64,000 nt of DNA from Burkholderia sp. WAC0059 (GCF_002870125.1 NZ_PNEO01000014.1:62001-126000), one strand, 5' to 3'; positions 47,137-59,299 are shown, numbered from the stretch's first letter. Notes: generated by a model from the sequence alone, not told the origin. Translations and numbers: made by a program.

Positions 47137-48810
47137 TCAGTGCATCGCCATCTGCACGACCTTGACGATCACGAGGCCCACGGCGATCGCCAGATAGCCG
47201 CGCAATGCCCCCATCCACACGCGTGTCGCGAGCGTGAGCCGAGGTGCGGGCAACGCGTCGAGCGACGGCATGCGCCAGGTGTCGCGCGCGTCCGCGGCGT
47301 CGTGTTCGGCCGCCGTATTGCGCGCGGCTCTCAGCGCAGTCCCGCTACGCCGGCGCTGCACGATCTGCGTTGCCGTATAACCGACGGCGAAAAGCGCGAT
47401 ACCGCCGACGAGAATCATCATGATCGCGTTGCCGCCGATGTCGGGGAAGACGGTGGCGGCTGTCAGGATGATCGAAAGCACGACGAGAATCGCGATCACG
47501 CTGCCCGTGAAGATGTTGAGCCGCTTCGAATTCACCCAAGGACCCAGCATCGCCTTGTCGTTGCAAAGCAGCAGCAGGAACACGGTCGCGCTCGGCAGCA
47601 GCACGCCGGCAAGCGTCTGCACGGCTTCGGTCAGGAGGCCAAGCGGGCTACCCGGAATCAGCACGAGCACGGCGGCGAGCGCGATGAGCGCGAAGTAGAC
47701 GCAATAGAACCACTTCGCGTCGAGGACGCCGCGATGCAGCGAATGACGCACCTCGAACGCGTCGCCGGCCGCGTAGGCCGTGGCGAGCGAGACGGCTGCC
47801 GCGCCGATGATCGACGCGTCGAGCAGCGCCACGGCGAACAGCGTGGCAGCCGTCCGGCCGACGTACTTCTGCAGCCCGTCGATTACGCCGCCCGCGTCGG
47901 TGAAGTTGCCGAACTCGGGATGACCAGCGAACAGCGCGGCCGTGAACGCCATCATCGCGACGGCGCCGATGATCACAAAAACGATCCCGATCCACAGATC
48001 CGCCTGCTCGTACTTGATGAAGCGCGGCGTGATGCGCTTGTCGATCACGTAGCTTTGCTGGAAGAAAAGCTGCCACGGCGCAACGGTCGTGCCGACGATG
48101 CCGATGACGAGCAGCATGACGTCCGAAAGCTTCGCGCCTTGAGGCCAGCCGGGCACGATGAAGTCATGGGCGATCACGCCGACGGGCGGATGGATCGACA
48201 CGAGCACGGGCACGAGCAGGAGGCTCAGCAGGCAAAGCACGATGGCAAAGCGCTCGAAGCGCCGGAAGTTGCCGGTGCTGACAGCCGCCATCGTCAACAC
48301 GGCGGCCGCGCAAACGCCGACGATCTTCGACACGCCGAGGTACTGCAACGCGAACGTGATGCCGATGAACTCGGTCACGATCGTGAGCGCGTTGAGCATG
48401 AACAGGTCGATGACGCTGAACGCGCTCCAGAACTTGCCGAAGCGCTGGAAGATGAGTCGCGCGTGGCCGACGCCCGTCACGGCGCCGAGCCGCAACACCA
48501 TTTCCTGGTTCACGTAGAGCACTGGGATCAGCAGCGCGAGCGTCCACAGCAGCGTCGTGCCGTAGTTCTGGCCGGCCTGCGTGTAGGTGCCGAAAGCACC
48601 GGCGTCGTTGTCGCCAACCATCACGATGAGGCCGGGGCCGAGAATGGCGAGCAGCGTGCGCAGACGCGCCAGCCAGTTGGTCCGCGGGGCGACGTCGTCA
48701 AGCGCGATGGTACCGAGCGCGCCCTTGATGTCGCCGACGTGAGCTTCGTCGAGCACGGCGCTGCGCCCGAGCGGAGCATCGCCTTTTATATATTCAGGTT
48801 GCCTTATCAT
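47137..48810 (-). CDS. Nramp-related divalent metal transporter, atypical metal site
   Basis: A 557-residue, eleven- or twelve-helix transporter of the Nramp fold (GPGLIVMVGDNDAGAFGTYTQ in helix 1). The canonical helix-1 motif DPGN is replaced by D69-A-G-A72, and the helix-6 MPH motif is A244-P-W. The methionine that selects transition metals in classical MntH proteins is therefore missing. Loss of this Met is a feature of Nramp-related magnesium transporters, so Mg2+ (or Mn2+) import is a reasonable inference. Two short upstream ORFs precede it on the same strand. AGGGGA lies before the ATG. Confidence 0.85.
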   Translation of the reverse strand: MIRQPEYIKGDAPLGRSAVLDEAHVGDIKGALGTIALDDVAPRTNWLARLRTLLAILGPGLIVMVGDNDAGAFGTYTQAGQNYGTTLLWTLALLIPVLYVNQEMVLRLGAVTGVGHARLIFQRFGKFWSAFSVIDLFMLNALTIVTEFIGITFALQYLGVSKIVGVCAAAVLTMAAVSTGNFRRFERFAIVLCLLSLLLVPVLVSIHPPVGVIAHDFIVPGWPQGAKLSDVMLLVIGIVGTTVAPWQLFFQQSYVIDKRITPRFIKYEQADLWIGIVFVIIGAVAMMAFTAALFAGHPEFGNFTDAGGVIDGLQKYVGRTAATLFAVALLDASIIGAAAVSLATAYAAGDAFEVRHSLHRGVLDAKWFYCVYFALIALAAVLVLIPGSPLGLLTEAVQTLAGVLLPSATVFLLLLCNDKAMLGPWVNSKRLNIFTGSVIAILVVLSIILTAATVFPDIGGNAIMMILVGGIALFAVGYTATQIVQRRRSGTALRAARNTAAEHDAADARDTWRMPSLDALPAPRLTLATRVWMGALRGYLAIAVGLVIVKVVQMAMH

Positions 48811-48892
48811 TTTTATTATCCCCTAGATAGAAGAGTGGATCGTGTGGCCCGCGCGACGCCGCCGCCTGACGTAGACGGGCGAGCCCGGAGGA

Positions 48893-49033
48893 TCAGGAAA
48901 CGAGCCCCTTGAGGCGCTGCCAGAGGAGGCCGATGCGCGGCGCACCGGGAGGCCGTAGCGACAGCATGGCGTCGTAGTGGCTACGTGATTCTTCGACGTG
49001 CGGCAGCTTCGAGAGGAGAAGAGCGAAATACAT
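48893..49033 (-). CDS. Second upstream ORF of the Nramp-related gene (46 residues)
   Basis: MYFALLLSKLPHVEESRSHY starts a 46-codon ORF with GGAG 6 bases before ATG 49033. It contains RPPGAPR near the middle and ends 82 bases before the transporter start. It has no resemblance to a known protein. Its position and good ribosome-binding site suggest a leader peptide or a small co-expressed protein. Confidence 0.5.
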   Translation of the reverse strand: MYFALLLSKLPHVEESRSHYDAMLSLRPPGAPRIGLLWQRLKGLVS

Positions 49034-49101
49034 GGTGAGACTCCGTGCGTCTGATCTGACGCGTAATCGTCGAAAGCCGGCAGACACGGAAAGCCCACAC
49101 A

Positions 49102-49188
49102 TCACGGGCGGGGCGACGAGGGTCCGCCGGTTTTCTTCAGTTGAATGTGAAGTAAGCGGCATAAGGGATGACTGTCACTGTCGGGCAT
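49102..49188 (-). CDS. First upstream ORF of the Nramp-related gene (28 residues, MPDSDSHP start)
   Basis: AAAGGAG stands 5 bases before ATG 49188. The 28-residue peptide starts MPDSDSHP and ends GGPSSPRP. Acidic and proline-rich N-termini are the feature that makes Salmonella and E. coli MgtL-type leader peptides stall or drop ribosomes at low Mg2+. The peptide ends 68 bases before the second upstream ORF. A metal-sensing leader is inferred. Confidence 0.55.
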   Translation of the reverse strand: MPDSDSHPLCRLLHIQLKKTGGPSSPRP

Positions 49189-49889
49189 GTCGGCTCCTTT
49201 CTTTTCCGTGCGGCGACGCGATGGCGACGCGCGTGAATCCACACGCCCGTTTGCGAAGGCAGACGACGGGCGCGAACGAACGCGGCCGCGAGCGATGGGC
49301 TCGCGACGCGGTGCCTCGAGGCACGGCTTTCGCGCGGCACACGAAAAGCGTGCGCGTGCTAACGCTGCGCGTTGATGGCGCGAATTAAAAGGTGCACGGG
49401 GATACGACTATGGCGCGCACCGTCTGCCTGCTGGCTGGACGGCGGCGTAGTGAAACGGGGCGCAGACGTCTGGTCGGTCAGGCAGGGAAGTTCGAAGATC
49501 GACTACTGCAAGAGTCCAAGGCTGGGCCCCTGTAATGAAGATGGCGCGATTCTAAGTGATCGCGAAAACGCAAGTCAACTGTCTTTTCTAAGCAGAACAA
49601 AGATAATTTTCGAAAGCCGCCGACGCACCGCGCACAGCCCGTCGCGCCGGCGCTCAAGTCTTTCATCTTTCCTTCGCCGGAATGGGGATGAAAGATGAAT
49701 GCGCCTGCAGAAATACGAAGCAGACGCATTCCTTACCGCGAGCACGCAACCATTTGGACTGCGATGTTCGCTTGCGGTTTCAAGTCAAGGCCCGAAGCCC
49801 TTCGGCCTGACATCGGACCTGTACTGGGGCGCGCCGCAAAAGAAAAATCCCCGCAAGTCGTCGGGACTTGCGGGGATTTCTTGACTACC
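49189..49889. other. Non-coding stretch: transporter promoter/leader and tRNA 3' side
   Basis: No larger gene is supported. It contains a perfect palindrome GTGCCTCGAGGCAC (49311-49324) in the likely transporter leader, a TCTTTCATC/GATGAAAGA inverted repeat (49659-49695) and the tRNA terminator (49845-49879). Confidence 0.45.
49845..49879 (-). terminator. Rho-independent terminator of tRNA-Ser
   Basis: A 15-bp perfect stem (AAATCCCCGCAAGTC and complement) with a 5-base loop lies just past the 3' end of the tRNA gene on the minus strand. Ts follow on that strand. Confidence 0.85.
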
Positions 49890-49980
49890 TGGCGGAAAGG
49901 GTGGGATTCGAACCCACGGTACGGTATAACCGTACACCGGATTTCGAGTCCGGCGCATTCGACCTCTCTGCCACCTTTCC
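49890..49980 (-). tRNA. tRNA-Ser (anticodon CGA)
   Basis: The 91-base sequence includes an encoded CCA. The acceptor GGAAAGG pairs with CCTTTCC. The anticodon arm CCGGA-CTCGAAA-TCCGG gives CGA. A long variable arm (TACGGTTATACCGTA) is typical of class II serine tRNA, and the T arm is GTGGGTTCGAATCCCAC. It reads UCG codons. It lies 167 bases downstream of serS on the same strand. Confidence 0.97.
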
Positions 49981-50147
49981 TGATCTGGGATTCACTAGGC
50001 TCGCCAACCGGGTCGCTGATCGGCGAAGCGAAGATTATAGAACATTCTGGCCGTATTTCCAAGCCTCGGCCTGAAAAATCCTCGCAGGCCGGAACGGTCA
50101 GGCGGCAGGCGCGCGCTATTCGCCTAAAGCTCAAGCCGCCTCGACGC

Positions 50148-51470
<1,323 letters not shown>

Positions 51471-51491
51471 CTAGCGCACCCGGACGTCCGC

Positions 51492-52814
51492 TCAGGACTT
51501 GCCGCCCTCGCCCGCGCCGTGCTCGCTGCGCCACGCGTCGTCGAGTTCGGCGAGACGCGCGAGCTTCTCGCCGATCTTGCCTTCGAGCCCGCGCGGCGTC
51601 GGCACGTACCAGCGCGGCTCGCGCATGCCGTCGGGCAGATAGGTCTCGCCGGCCGCATAGGCGTCGGGCTCGTCGTGCGCGTAGCGGTACTCGTGGCCGT
51701 AGCCGAGTTCCTTCATCAGCTTCGTCGGCGCGTTGCGCAGATGGATGGGCACCGTGCGCGACTGGTCCTTGCCGACGAACGCGCGCGCCGTGTTGTAGGC
51801 CATGTAGCCCGCGTTCGACTTCGGCGCGACGGCGAGGTAGATCAGCGCCTGCGCAAGCGCGAGTTCGCCCTCGGGCGAGCCGAGCCGCTCGTAGGTCTCG
51901 GACGCATCGAGCGTGATGCGCGCCGCGCGCGGGTCGGCGAGGCCAATGTCCTCCCACGCCATGCGCACGATGCGCCGCGCGAGGTAGCGCGGGTCCGCCC
52001 CGCCGTCGAGCATGCGGCAGAACCAGTACAGCGCCGCGTCCGGGTTACTGCCGCGCACGGACTTGTGCAGCGCGCTGATCTGGTCGTAGAACGCGTCGCC
52101 GCCCTTGTCGAAGCGACGCAGATTCTCGGCGAGCGCGCTGCCGAGCAGCGCGCCGTCGATCTCGCCGGTTTTCTGCTGCGCGGCCGCGCGCGCGACGATC
52201 TCGAGGTTGTTGAGCAGCTTGCGGCCGTCGCCGTCGGCCGAGGCGACCAGCGCGTCGCGCGCCTCGTCGGTGAACGTCAGGTTGCCGAGCTCGCCGCACG
52301 CGCGCTCGAGCAGCTCGCGCAGTTCGTCGGCGTCGAGGCTCCGGAGCACGTAGACGGCGGCCCGCGAGAGCAGCGCGCTGTTGACCTCGAACGACGGATT
52401 CTCGGTCGTCGCGCCGACGAACACGAACAGGCCCGATTCGACGTGCGGCAGGAACGCGTCCTGCTGGCTCTTGTTGAAACGGTGGACTTCGTCGACGAAC
52501 ACGAGCGTCTGCCGCCCGTGCGCCCGATGGATCTGTGCGGTCTCGACGGCCTCGCGAATGTCCTTCACGCCGGACAGCACCGCCGAAAGCGCGATGAACT
52601 CCGCGTGAAAGGCGTCGGCCATCAGCCGCGCGAGCGTCGTCTTGCCGACGCCGGGCGGCCCCCAAAGGATCATCGAGTGGGCCTCGCCCGATTCGAAGGC
52701 GACGCGCAGCGGCTTGTTCGGGCCGAGCAGGTGCTTCTGGCCGATGACGTCGTCGATGGCGCGCGGACGCAGCCGTTCGGCGAGCGGGACGTTGGCACGG
52801 GGTTCTTCAAACAT
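51492..52814 (-). CDS. rarA: Replication-associated recombination protein A (RarA/MgsA)
   Basis: A 440-residue AAA+ ATPase of the clamp-loader-like RarA/WRNIP1 family. Walker A is GPPGVGKTT, Walker B is [11 protein letters not shown], sensor 1 is [11 protein letters not shown], and the C-terminal tetramerisation domain is complete. It acts at stalled replication forks. ATG 52814 gives the family N-terminus ([18 protein letters not shown]). Upstream of serS, 57 bases apart. Confidence 0.96.
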   Translation of the reverse strand: MFEEPRANVPLAERLRPRAIDDVIGQKHLLGPNKPLRVAFESGEAHSMILWGPPGVGKTTLARLMADAFHAEFIALSAVLSGVKDIREAVETAQIHRAHGRQTLVFVDEVHRFNKSQQDAFLPHVESGLFVFVGATTENPSFEVNSALLSRAAVYVLRSLDADELRELLERACGELGNLTFTDEARDALVASADGDGRKLLNNLEIVARAAAQQKTGEIDGALLGSALAENLRRFDKGGDAFYDQISALHKSVRGSNPDAALYWFCRMLDGGADPRYLARRIVRMAWEDIGLADPRAARITLDASETYERLGSPEGELALAQALIYLAVAPKSNAGYMAYNTARAFVGKDQSRTVPIHLRNAPTKLMKELGYGHEYRYAHDEPDAYAAGETYLPDGMREPRWYVPTPRGLEGKIGEKLARLAELDDAWRSEHGAGEGGKS

Positions 52815-53125
52815 GGCGGTTTCGCGATAATGTCGGCATTCCGGCGCGGGCGGGCGCTCGCCCGGGCCGATCCGGTGCAGACCGGAGGGGATCACGCATT
52901 ATGACAGCGCGCGCCGGTGCCCGCCGCGCGCCGCCGCTTTCGTGCCGGCGAGGCCTTTCGCCCGATGAGCTTCACATGGGCTGCGCCCGGCATCCGCCGG
53001 CCCGTGACGGGCTTTCCGTCGACCGGACTGGCCAGCCGACGCGCGCGGCCTTCGCCCGAAACGAAAAGGGCGCGCCGGTCCAGACCGGCGCGCCCCGCTC
53101 CCTGCCCCGCGGACGTCCTCAGGCT
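52815..53125. other. Intergenic stretch between rarA and bioB
   Basis: It holds the bio operon terminator (53064-53095) and presumably the rarA promoter. No coding region is supported. Confidence 0.5.
53064..53095 (-). terminator. Rho-independent terminator of the bio operon
   Basis: GGGCGCGCCGGTC and its complement form a 13-bp stem with a CA loop at 53068-53095. On the minus strand it is followed by CTTTTCG. It lies 30 bases past the bioB stop. Confidence 0.8.
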
Positions 53126-54187
53126 TCAGCCACCGCAGCCCTGCCGCCCGGCGTCGACGGGCAGTTGCTGCGCAGCTTCCGCATGCATGCCGAGTCGCTC
53201 GAGCAGCTTGCGATCGGCTTCGGCCTGCGGGTTGCTCGTCGTCAGCAGTTGATCCCCGTAGAAGATCGAGTTCGCGCCGGCAAGGAAGCACATGGCCTGC
53301 AGCGCCTCGTCCATCTGCTCGCGTCCGGCCGACAGGCGCACCATCGCGCGCGGCATCGTGATGCGCGCCACCGCGATCGTGCGCACGAATTCGAACGGAT
53401 CGATCGACTCGGTGCCAGTCAGCGGCGTGCCGCTCACCTGAACGAGATTGTTGATCGGCACCGACTCCGGATACGGGTCCATGTTCGCGAGCTGCGCGAC
53501 GAGCCCCGCGCGCTCGCGCCGCGACTCGCCCATCCCGACGATGCCGCCGCAGCACACGTTGATGCCCGCGTCGCGCACGTGTTCGAGCGTGTCGAGCCGG
53601 TCCTGGTAGGTGCGCGTCGAAATGATCTGGCCGTAGAACTCGGGCGAGGTGTCGAGGTTGTGGTTGTAGTAGTCGAGCCCCGCCTCGCGCAGGCCCTGCG
53701 CCTGGTGCGCCTCGAGCATGCCGAGCGTCACGCAGGTTTCGAGGCCCATCGACTTCACGCCGCGGATCATCTCCTTGATCGGCTCGAGGTGGCGATCCTT
53801 CGGGCTGCGCCAGGCGGCGCCCATGCAGAAGCGCGTCGCGCCGTTTTCCCTGGCCTTGCGCGCGGCCTCGAGCACCGTCTCGACCTCCATCAGCTTGCCG
53901 GCCTCGAGGCCCGTGTCGTGGTGGACCGACTGCGGGCAGTAGGCGCAGTCCTCCTCGCAGCCGCCCGTCTTGATCGACAGCAGCGTCGAGAGCTGCACCG
54001 CGTTCGGATCGAAATGCTCGCGGTGGACCTGCTGCGCTCGAAACAGCAGATCGTTGAACGGCAGCTCGTAGAGCGCGACGACGTCGGCGACGCGCCAGCG
54101 CGGCGCGGCCGGGGTAGCCGGGGCGGCAGCAGGCGGGAGATTCTGCGCGGCCGTTTCGGCGGCGTCGGCGGTTTGGGCTTGAGTCAT
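53126..54187 (-). CDS. bioB: Biotin synthase
   Basis: A 353-residue radical-SAM enzyme that inserts sulfur into dethiobiotin. The [4Fe-4S] ligands are C77, C81 and C84 ([13 protein letters not shown]). The second-cluster region contains YNHNLDTS and [10 protein letters not shown]. The N-terminal 30 residues are Ala/Pro-rich and longer than in E. coli. Last gene of bioA-F-D-B, 42 bases after bioD. Confidence 0.97.
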   Translation of the reverse strand: MTQAQTADAAETAAQNLPPAAAPATPAAPRWRVADVVALYELPFNDLLFRAQQVHREHFDPNAVQLSTLLSIKTGGCEEDCAYCPQSVHHDTGLEAGKLMEVETVLEAARKARENGATRFCMGAAWRSPKDRHLEPIKEMIRGVKSMGLETCVTLGMLEAHQAQGLREAGLDYYNHNLDTSPEFYGQIISTRTYQDRLDTLEHVRDAGINVCCGGIVGMGESRRERAGLVAQLANMDPYPESVPINNLVQVSGTPLTGTESIDPFEFVRTIAVARITMPRAMVRLSAGREQMDEALQAMCFLAGANSIFYGDQLLTTSNPQAEADRKLLERLGMHAEAAQQLPVDAGRQGCGG

Positions 54188-54229
54188 GTCCTGGGTCCTT
54201 CCTGTCTAGCGTAATAGTGAAGCCGCGGC

Positions 54230-54961
54230 TCAACGCGACGCGGCGGCGAGCCGCGCAAGCAGCGCATTCATGTCCAGATGGGCGGCGGCCTCGTCCGCGC
54301 TGGCGCCGCGCAGATGGGGCACGACGCCGACAAGGGGCGTATCGTACTGCATCGCGAGCCGCGTGCGCAGCGCGGCGACGTTCTCGTCGAGAAAGCCCAT
54401 CGCCGGATCGATGCAGTTGGCGACCCAGCCCGCGAGGCGCAGCCCGCGCGCGGCAACGGCCTCGGCGCTCAGGAGCGCGTGGCTGATGCAGCCGAGCCGC
54501 ATGCCGACGACGAGCACGACGGGCAGGTTCAGCGCGCGCGCGAGGTCGGCCGTGTCGTGCGCATCCGTGAGCGGCACGCGAAAGCCGCCGACGCCCTCCA
54601 CCACCACCACGTCGGCCAGCGCCAGTGCCTGCCGGTGGCAATCGACGATATGCGCGACGTCGAGCACGACGCCCTCGCGCGCCGCCGCAATGTGCGGCGC
54701 GGCCGGCTCGCGCAGCAGATACGGCGTGCGGATCGCCGGCGGCAACGGCGCGCTGGCGGCGGCGTCGAGCCGATCGGCATCCTCGTTGTGCCACTCGCCG
54801 TCGCGCTCGAATGCGCCGGCCGCCACCGGCTTCATGCCGGCCGCGCGCAGGCCTATGCGCGCGAAACCGCGCAGCAGCGCCGCGCTCACGAATGTCTTGC
54901 CGATTTCCGTGTCGGTGCCGGTCACGAAAAGCGACAGCGGGGAAGCGGACTTCGCCGTCAT
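54230..54961 (-). CDS. bioD: Dethiobiotin synthetase
   Basis: A 243-residue P-loop carboxylase that makes dethiobiotin from diaminopelargonate, CO2 and ATP. The P-loop is GTDTEIGKT, and [12 protein letters not shown] is the second conserved loop. ATG 54961 overlaps the bioF stop by four bases (ATGA), indicating coupled translation. Confidence 0.95.
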   Translation of the reverse strand: MTAKSASPLSLFVTGTDTEIGKTFVSAALLRGFARIGLRAAGMKPVAAGAFERDGEWHNEDADRLDAAASAPLPPAIRTPYLLREPAAPHIAAAREGVVLDVAHIVDCHRQALALADVVVVEGVGGFRVPLTDAHDTADLARALNLPVVLVVGMRLGCISHALLSAEAVAARGLRLAGWVANCIDPAMGFLDENVAALRTRLAMQYDTPLVGVVPHLRGASADEAAAHLDMNALLARLAAASR

Positions 54962-56142
54962 CGCGCGGCCTCGCTGGCCTGCCGCAACGCGGCTTCGAGG
55001 CGATCGAGGTCCGCGTGCGAATGCGCGGCCGAGAGCGAAATGCGCAACCGCGACGTGCCGGCCGGCACGGTCGGCGGACGGATCGCCGGGACCCAGAGCC
55101 CGTCGTCTTCGAGCGCGGCGGCGAGCGCCAGCGTCGCGTCGTTGGAACCGACGATGAGCGGCTGCACGGCCGTGTGCGAATCGACGGGCTGCCAGCAGGT
55201 CGTCCCGAGCAGCGCCCGCGTGCGCTCGATCAGCGTGCCCAGATGGGCGCGCCGCGCCGCGCCCTCCTCGCCCGCGATGAGCTTCACGCTGGCCGACACC
55301 GCATGCGCGACGGCCGGCGGCGACGCCGTCGTGAAGATGTACGGCCGCGCGCGCTGCACGAGCCATTCGACTACGGTCGCGTGCCCGGCGACGAAGGCGC
55401 CCGACACGCCGGCCGCCTTGCCGAGCGTGCCGACGAGCACCAGTTGCGGCGAGCGCAGCGCGGCCTGCGCGAGCGCGCCGCGACCCTGCGGGCCGAGTAC
55501 GCCGAAGCCGTGCGCGTCGTCGACGACGAGCCACGCGCCGTGCCGTTCGGCCAGCGCGAGCAGCGCCGCGAGCGGCGCCACGTCGCCGTCCATGCTGAAC
55601 ACGGTGTCGGTCACGATCAGCTTCGCCGGCGCGTCCGAGGCTTCGAGCATCGCGTCGAGCGCCGCGACGTCCGCGTGCGGATACACCTGCACGTCGGCGC
55701 GGGACAGCCGCGCGCCGTCGATCAGCGAGGCATGGTTCAGCGCGTCCGAGAAGAGCGTCGTGCCGCGTCCCGCGAGCGCGGTAAGCACGGCGAGATTCGC
55801 CATGTAGCCGGTGCTGAAGTAGAGGGCGCGCGGCGCGTCGACGAAGCCGCCCGCGAATTCGGCGAGATCGTCCTCGAGCTGCGCATGGGCGCGCGAATGG
55901 CCGCCGAGCAGGTGCGAGCCGCCGCTGCCCGCGCCGTAGCGCTGCGCCCCCTCGGCAAGCGCGGCGACGAGCCGCGGATGCGAAGCGAGCCCGAGATAGT
56001 CGTTGCTGGCAAAGCCGACCGTCTCGCGCCCGTCGACCCGCATGTGCGCATCGCAGGGCGTGTCGATCACGCGGCGGCGGCGGCGCAAACCGTTGGCGTC
56101 GAGTTCGCGCAGGCCGGCTTCGAGAGTATCGAGCAAATTCAT
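54958..56142 (-). CDS. bioF: 8-amino-7-oxononanoate synthase
   Basis: A 394-residue PLP enzyme that condenses pimeloyl-ACP/CoA with alanine. It shows [12 protein letters not shown], the [11 protein letters not shown] loop, [10 protein letters not shown] and the PLP-lysine region [12 protein letters not shown]. Its start overlaps the bioA stop (ATGA) and its stop overlaps the bioD start. Confidence 0.95.
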   Translation of the reverse strand: MNLLDTLEAGLRELDANGLRRRRRVIDTPCDAHMRVDGRETVGFASNDYLGLASHPRLVAALAEGAQRYGAGSGGSHLLGGHSRAHAQLEDDLAEFAGGFVDAPRALYFSTGYMANLAVLTALAGRGTTLFSDALNHASLIDGARLSRADVQVYPHADVAALDAMLEASDAPAKLIVTDTVFSMDGDVAPLAALLALAERHGAWLVVDDAHGFGVLGPQGRGALAQAALRSPQLVLVGTLGKAAGVSGAFVAGHATVVEWLVQRARPYIFTTASPPAVAHAVSASVKLIAGEEGAARRAHLGTLIERTRALLGTTCWQPVDSHTAVQPLIVGSNDATLALAAALEDDGLWVPAIRPPTVPAGTSRLRISLSAAHSHADLDRLEAALRQASEAAR

Positions 56143-57488
56143 CGAGCGTCCTCCGCGACGACGGCCTCGAACGTCTCGCGCGTGCGCGCGGCGAGCAGCG
56201 CCTGGGTCTCTTCGTCGAGTACGTAAGGCGGCATCAGGTAGACGGCCGTGCCGATCGGACGCAGCAGCAGCTCGCGCCGCAACGCCTCTTCGAAGAAGCG
56301 GCGCGAGAACGTGCGGGCGCGGGCCGGATCGCGCACGTCGGCGTCGAACGCGAGGATCGTGCCGCGCCGGCGCAGGTTGCGCACGAGCGGATGAGCGGCG
56401 AGCGGCGCAAGCGCCTCGAAGAGCCGCGCGGACTTGCGCGCGTTGGCGGCCAGCACGTCGTCGCGCGCGAACAGGTCGAGCGTGGCGAGCGCCGCGCGGC
56501 ACGCGAGCGGATTGCCCGTGTACGAGTGCGAATGCAGAAAGCCGCGCGCGGTGTCGTCGTCGTAAAACGCCTCGTAGATCGCGTCGCGCGAGAGCACGAT
56601 CGACAGCGGCAGATAACCGCCGCTGATGCCCTTCGAGAGACACAACAGGTCGGGCCAGATACCGGCCTGCTCGCAGGCGAAGAACGTGCCGGTGCGGCCG
56701 CAGCCGACGGCGATCTCGTCGGCGATCAGGTGGACGCGATAGCGGTCGCACAGCGCGCGCAATCCGGCCAGATAGACGGGATCGTGCATGGCCATGCCGG
56801 CCGCGCACTGCACGAGCGGCTCGACGATCAGCGCGGCAAGGCGCGCGCCGCGCGCCTCGAACAGGCGCTCCACGTCGTCGAGCGCGCGGCGCGCGACGTC
56901 GGCCGCGGATTCGCCCTCGCGCGCCTGCCGCGCGTCGGGCGAGGCGACCACGTGCGCGTTGCGCAGGAGCGGATCGTAGGCATCCTTGAAGAGCGCCACG
57001 TCGGTCACGCCGAGCGCGCCGATCGTCTCGCCGTGATAGCTGTTGGCGAGACACACGAATTCGCACTTCTCCGCTTCGCCGCGGTTGCGCCACGTATGGA
57101 AGCTCATCTTCAGCGCGATCTCGACCGCCGACGCGCCGTCGGACGCGAAGAATGCGTGACCGAGCGCATGGCCCGTCAGCGCGCCGAGACGCTCGGCAAG
57201 CTCGACGGCCGGCTCGTGCGTGCAGCCCGCGAGCATCGCGTGCTCGAGCGTGTCGAGCTGCGCCTTGAGCGCCGCGTTGATCGACGGGTTCGCATGGCCG
57301 AACAGGTTGACCCACCACGAGCTGATCGCGTCGAGGTAGCGGCGGCCTTCGGGGTCGTAGAGCCACGGGCCCTCGCCGCGCGCGACGGCCACGAGCGGCA
57401 GGCGCTCGTGGTGCTTCATCTGGGTACACGGGTGCCACACTGCGCGCAGGCTGCGCGTCACCCAGTCTTCGGTTGCCGGTTTGTTCAA
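56139..57488 (-). CDS. bioA: Adenosylmethionine--8-amino-7-oxononanoate aminotransferase
   Basis: A 449-residue class III aminotransferase using SAM as amino donor. Typical segments are [55 protein letters not shown] and [13 protein letters not shown] with the PLP lysine. First gene of the biotin operon; the ATG at 57488 fits the family. Confidence 0.96.
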   Translation of the reverse strand: MNKPATEDWVTRSLRAVWHPCTQMKHHERLPLVAVARGEGPWLYDPEGRRYLDAISSWWVNLFGHANPSINAALKAQLDTLEHAMLAGCTHEPAVELAERLGALTGHALGHAFFASDGASAVEIALKMSFHTWRNRGEAEKCEFVCLANSYHGETIGALGVTDVALFKDAYDPLLRNAHVVASPDARQAREGESAADVARRALDDVERLFEARGARLAALIVEPLVQCAAGMAMHDPVYLAGLRALCDRYRVHLIADEIAVGCGRTGTFFACEQAGIWPDLLCLSKGISGGYLPLSIVLSRDAIYEAFYDDDTARGFLHSHSYTGNPLACRAALATLDLFARDDVLAANARKSARLFEALAPLAAHPLVRNLRRRGTILAFDADVRDPARARTFSRRFFEEALRRELLLRPIGTAVYLMPPYVLDEETQALLAARTRETFEAVVAEDAR

Positions 57489-57961
57489 GACGGTTACTCC
57501 GGCGCGGCGCGGCCACCCGGGGGCGGTGCGCGGCGCCCTGGCTTTCAGGACTTCGCGTTGGTCTGGTCGTTCGGCATGTCGATTCGGACTGCCCGGGATT
57601 GCCGGAACGGGGCGGCATCGCGCGGCGCATGCCGCGCGGCAGCGGGACCGAGATTAACGCGTTCCCGGCCGCAATGCACTAGCCCGCGCGGGGCGCCGGC
57701 GGACCGGCAGGAACGCCGTTCGGGGGCGTTGGAGGCAGCACGCCGCCGATCGGTGAAAAACGAACGAAATGCCCGCAGATGACGACGGCAAAGTCGGCGA
57801 CCTGTTGTGTAAAAATCCGGACGGCCGCTTTCCCGCCCTCGCGCGCACGGCTCGTCCGGCCGATCCGGCCGGGCAAAACGGGGATCGACAGGAAACGCGA
57901 AGAAACGGGGGAAGCGGAGGAAAGCGGAAACGAGCCGGCCGGAAACCGGACCGGCCCCGAA
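57489..57961. other. Region upstream of the biotin operon
   Basis: No gene is supported in these 473 bases. It should contain the bioA promoter. A weak 6-bp stem (GGCCGG/CCGGCC, 57937-57956) lies at the end of the upstream hydrolase gene. No clear BirA-type operator is visible. Confidence 0.4.
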
Positions 57962-59299
57962 CTAGCGGCTTGCCAGTGCGTGCGCCGCGCCGCCGTCGGC
58001 GGGCGCCGCCGGAGCGGCCGCCGTCGCCGTCGACGAGTCCTGCCACACGACGGTGTCGTTGACCGCGTAGAGACGGCACGGGTCGCTGCTGCGCTTCTGG
58101 CAATTGGCGACGGCGACGGCCATCGGATCGTCGCCGCCCTCGGCCCACGACCAGGCGCCGGAATTCGACACGGCAAACGCGCGGCTCGGGTATTGCTTCA
58201 GGAAGTTGCGATAGCCGCTGCGGCCCGCATCGTCGAGATACGGCACGGCGCCGATGGCGTCGAGGGCCGCGAAGCCGGTGCCGTTCGGAATGGCGGGCGT
58301 CCGCACGCGATACTGCACGGCGGTCGGCATGCCCACGCGCGCAAGGAACGCCTCGACGGGCGGCCACCAGATCCGCACGCCGTCCCGGTCGCCGACGAGC
58401 CGGTGCGCGTCGTCCTTGTACGCGCCGTAGTCGACCATTTCGGCCTCGTCGGCGACAGGCTCGCCCTTCGCGGCCTGTGCGTCGCGATAGGCCGCGAACA
58501 TCCGCGTCACGAGCGAGGCCGACCAGACCGAGTCGTTGTCGCCGTACAGCCAGAGCGAGGGCACGCCCGTCCTGCCGCCGTAGTCGCCGAACGCCCCGGT
58601 CAGATTGTCCTGCCAGCCCGCACAGGCGTCCTGGCGCAGGCCGCCCGAGAAGTTGATGAGCGCCCGCACGCCGGCCGCCGCCTCGGTGCCGTAGGCGATC
58701 GTCGCAAGGCCGCCGTGCGAGGTGCCCGCCACGACGATGTGCTGCGCGTCGACGTAGGGCTGTTTCGACATGTAGTCGATCGTCGTCGCAACGTCGGACG
58801 CCTGGCCGATGCCGTTGCGCTCGACGTCGCAGCCGTCCTGCTCGTAGCGGCCGCCCGACTGCGCGAAGCCGCGCCGGTTCGGCGCGACCACGACATAGCC
58901 GCGACGCACGAACTCGCGCGCGAACGACAGCGGATCGCTGCGCGCCTGGTCGCGGGGATCGCCCGGCATCTTGCCGTGATTGAACACGACCATCGGGAAC
59001 GGGCCCGGGCCGCTGGGACGATAGATCGTGGTTTCGAGCGTCACGTCGCCGGAGGCATCGGCAGGAATGCGAATGATCTGCTCGTTCATGTCGGCCGGCA
59101 CGGCGGGCAGATACGTATCGTCGAGCGTGAGGGGCTGAACCTGCGCGCTGGCGAGCGGCCCGCGAACCGGCTGGGCGGAGGCTTCCGGCGGCGCATCGCC
59201 GACGGACGGCTGCGCGTGCGCGACAGGCATCAGGCACCCTATCGCGCCTGCCACCGCCCATCCCGCCAGAACTTGCCTGAACGTCCCGTACCCCGTCAT
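57962..59299 (-). CDS. Secreted alpha/beta hydrolase with C-terminal extension
   Basis: A 445-residue serine hydrolase of the dienelactone-hydrolase/X-Pro peptidase-like fold. It has a signal peptide ending at AHA (about residue 29), oxyanion loop FNHGK, nucleophile S194 in GTSHGG and a likely catalytic His in DDAHRL. The last 80 residues form an extra unit with SGAWSW and two cysteines that could bond in the periplasm. Esterase or peptidase activity is likely; substrate unknown. ATG 59299 is chosen for the signal peptide. Confidence 0.85.
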   Translation of the reverse strand: MTGYGTFRQVLAGWAVAGAIGCLMPVAHAQPSVGDAPPEASAQPVRGPLASAQVQPLTLDDTYLPAVPADMNEQIIRIPADASGDVTLETTIYRPSGPGPFPMVVFNHGKMPGDPRDQARSDPLSFAREFVRRGYVVVAPNRRGFAQSGGRYEQDGCDVERNGIGQASDVATTIDYMSKQPYVDAQHIVVAGTSHGGLATIAYGTEAAAGVRALINFSGGLRQDACAGWQDNLTGAFGDYGGRTGVPSLWLYGDNDSVWSASLVTRMFAAYRDAQAAKGEPVADEAEMVDYGAYKDDAHRLVGDRDGVRIWWPPVEAFLARVGMPTAVQYRVRTPAIPNGTGFAALDAIGAVPYLDDAGRSGYRNFLKQYPSRAFAVSNSGAWSWAEGGDDPMAVAVANCQKRSSDPCRLYAVNDTVVWQDSSTATAAAPAAPADGGAAHALASR

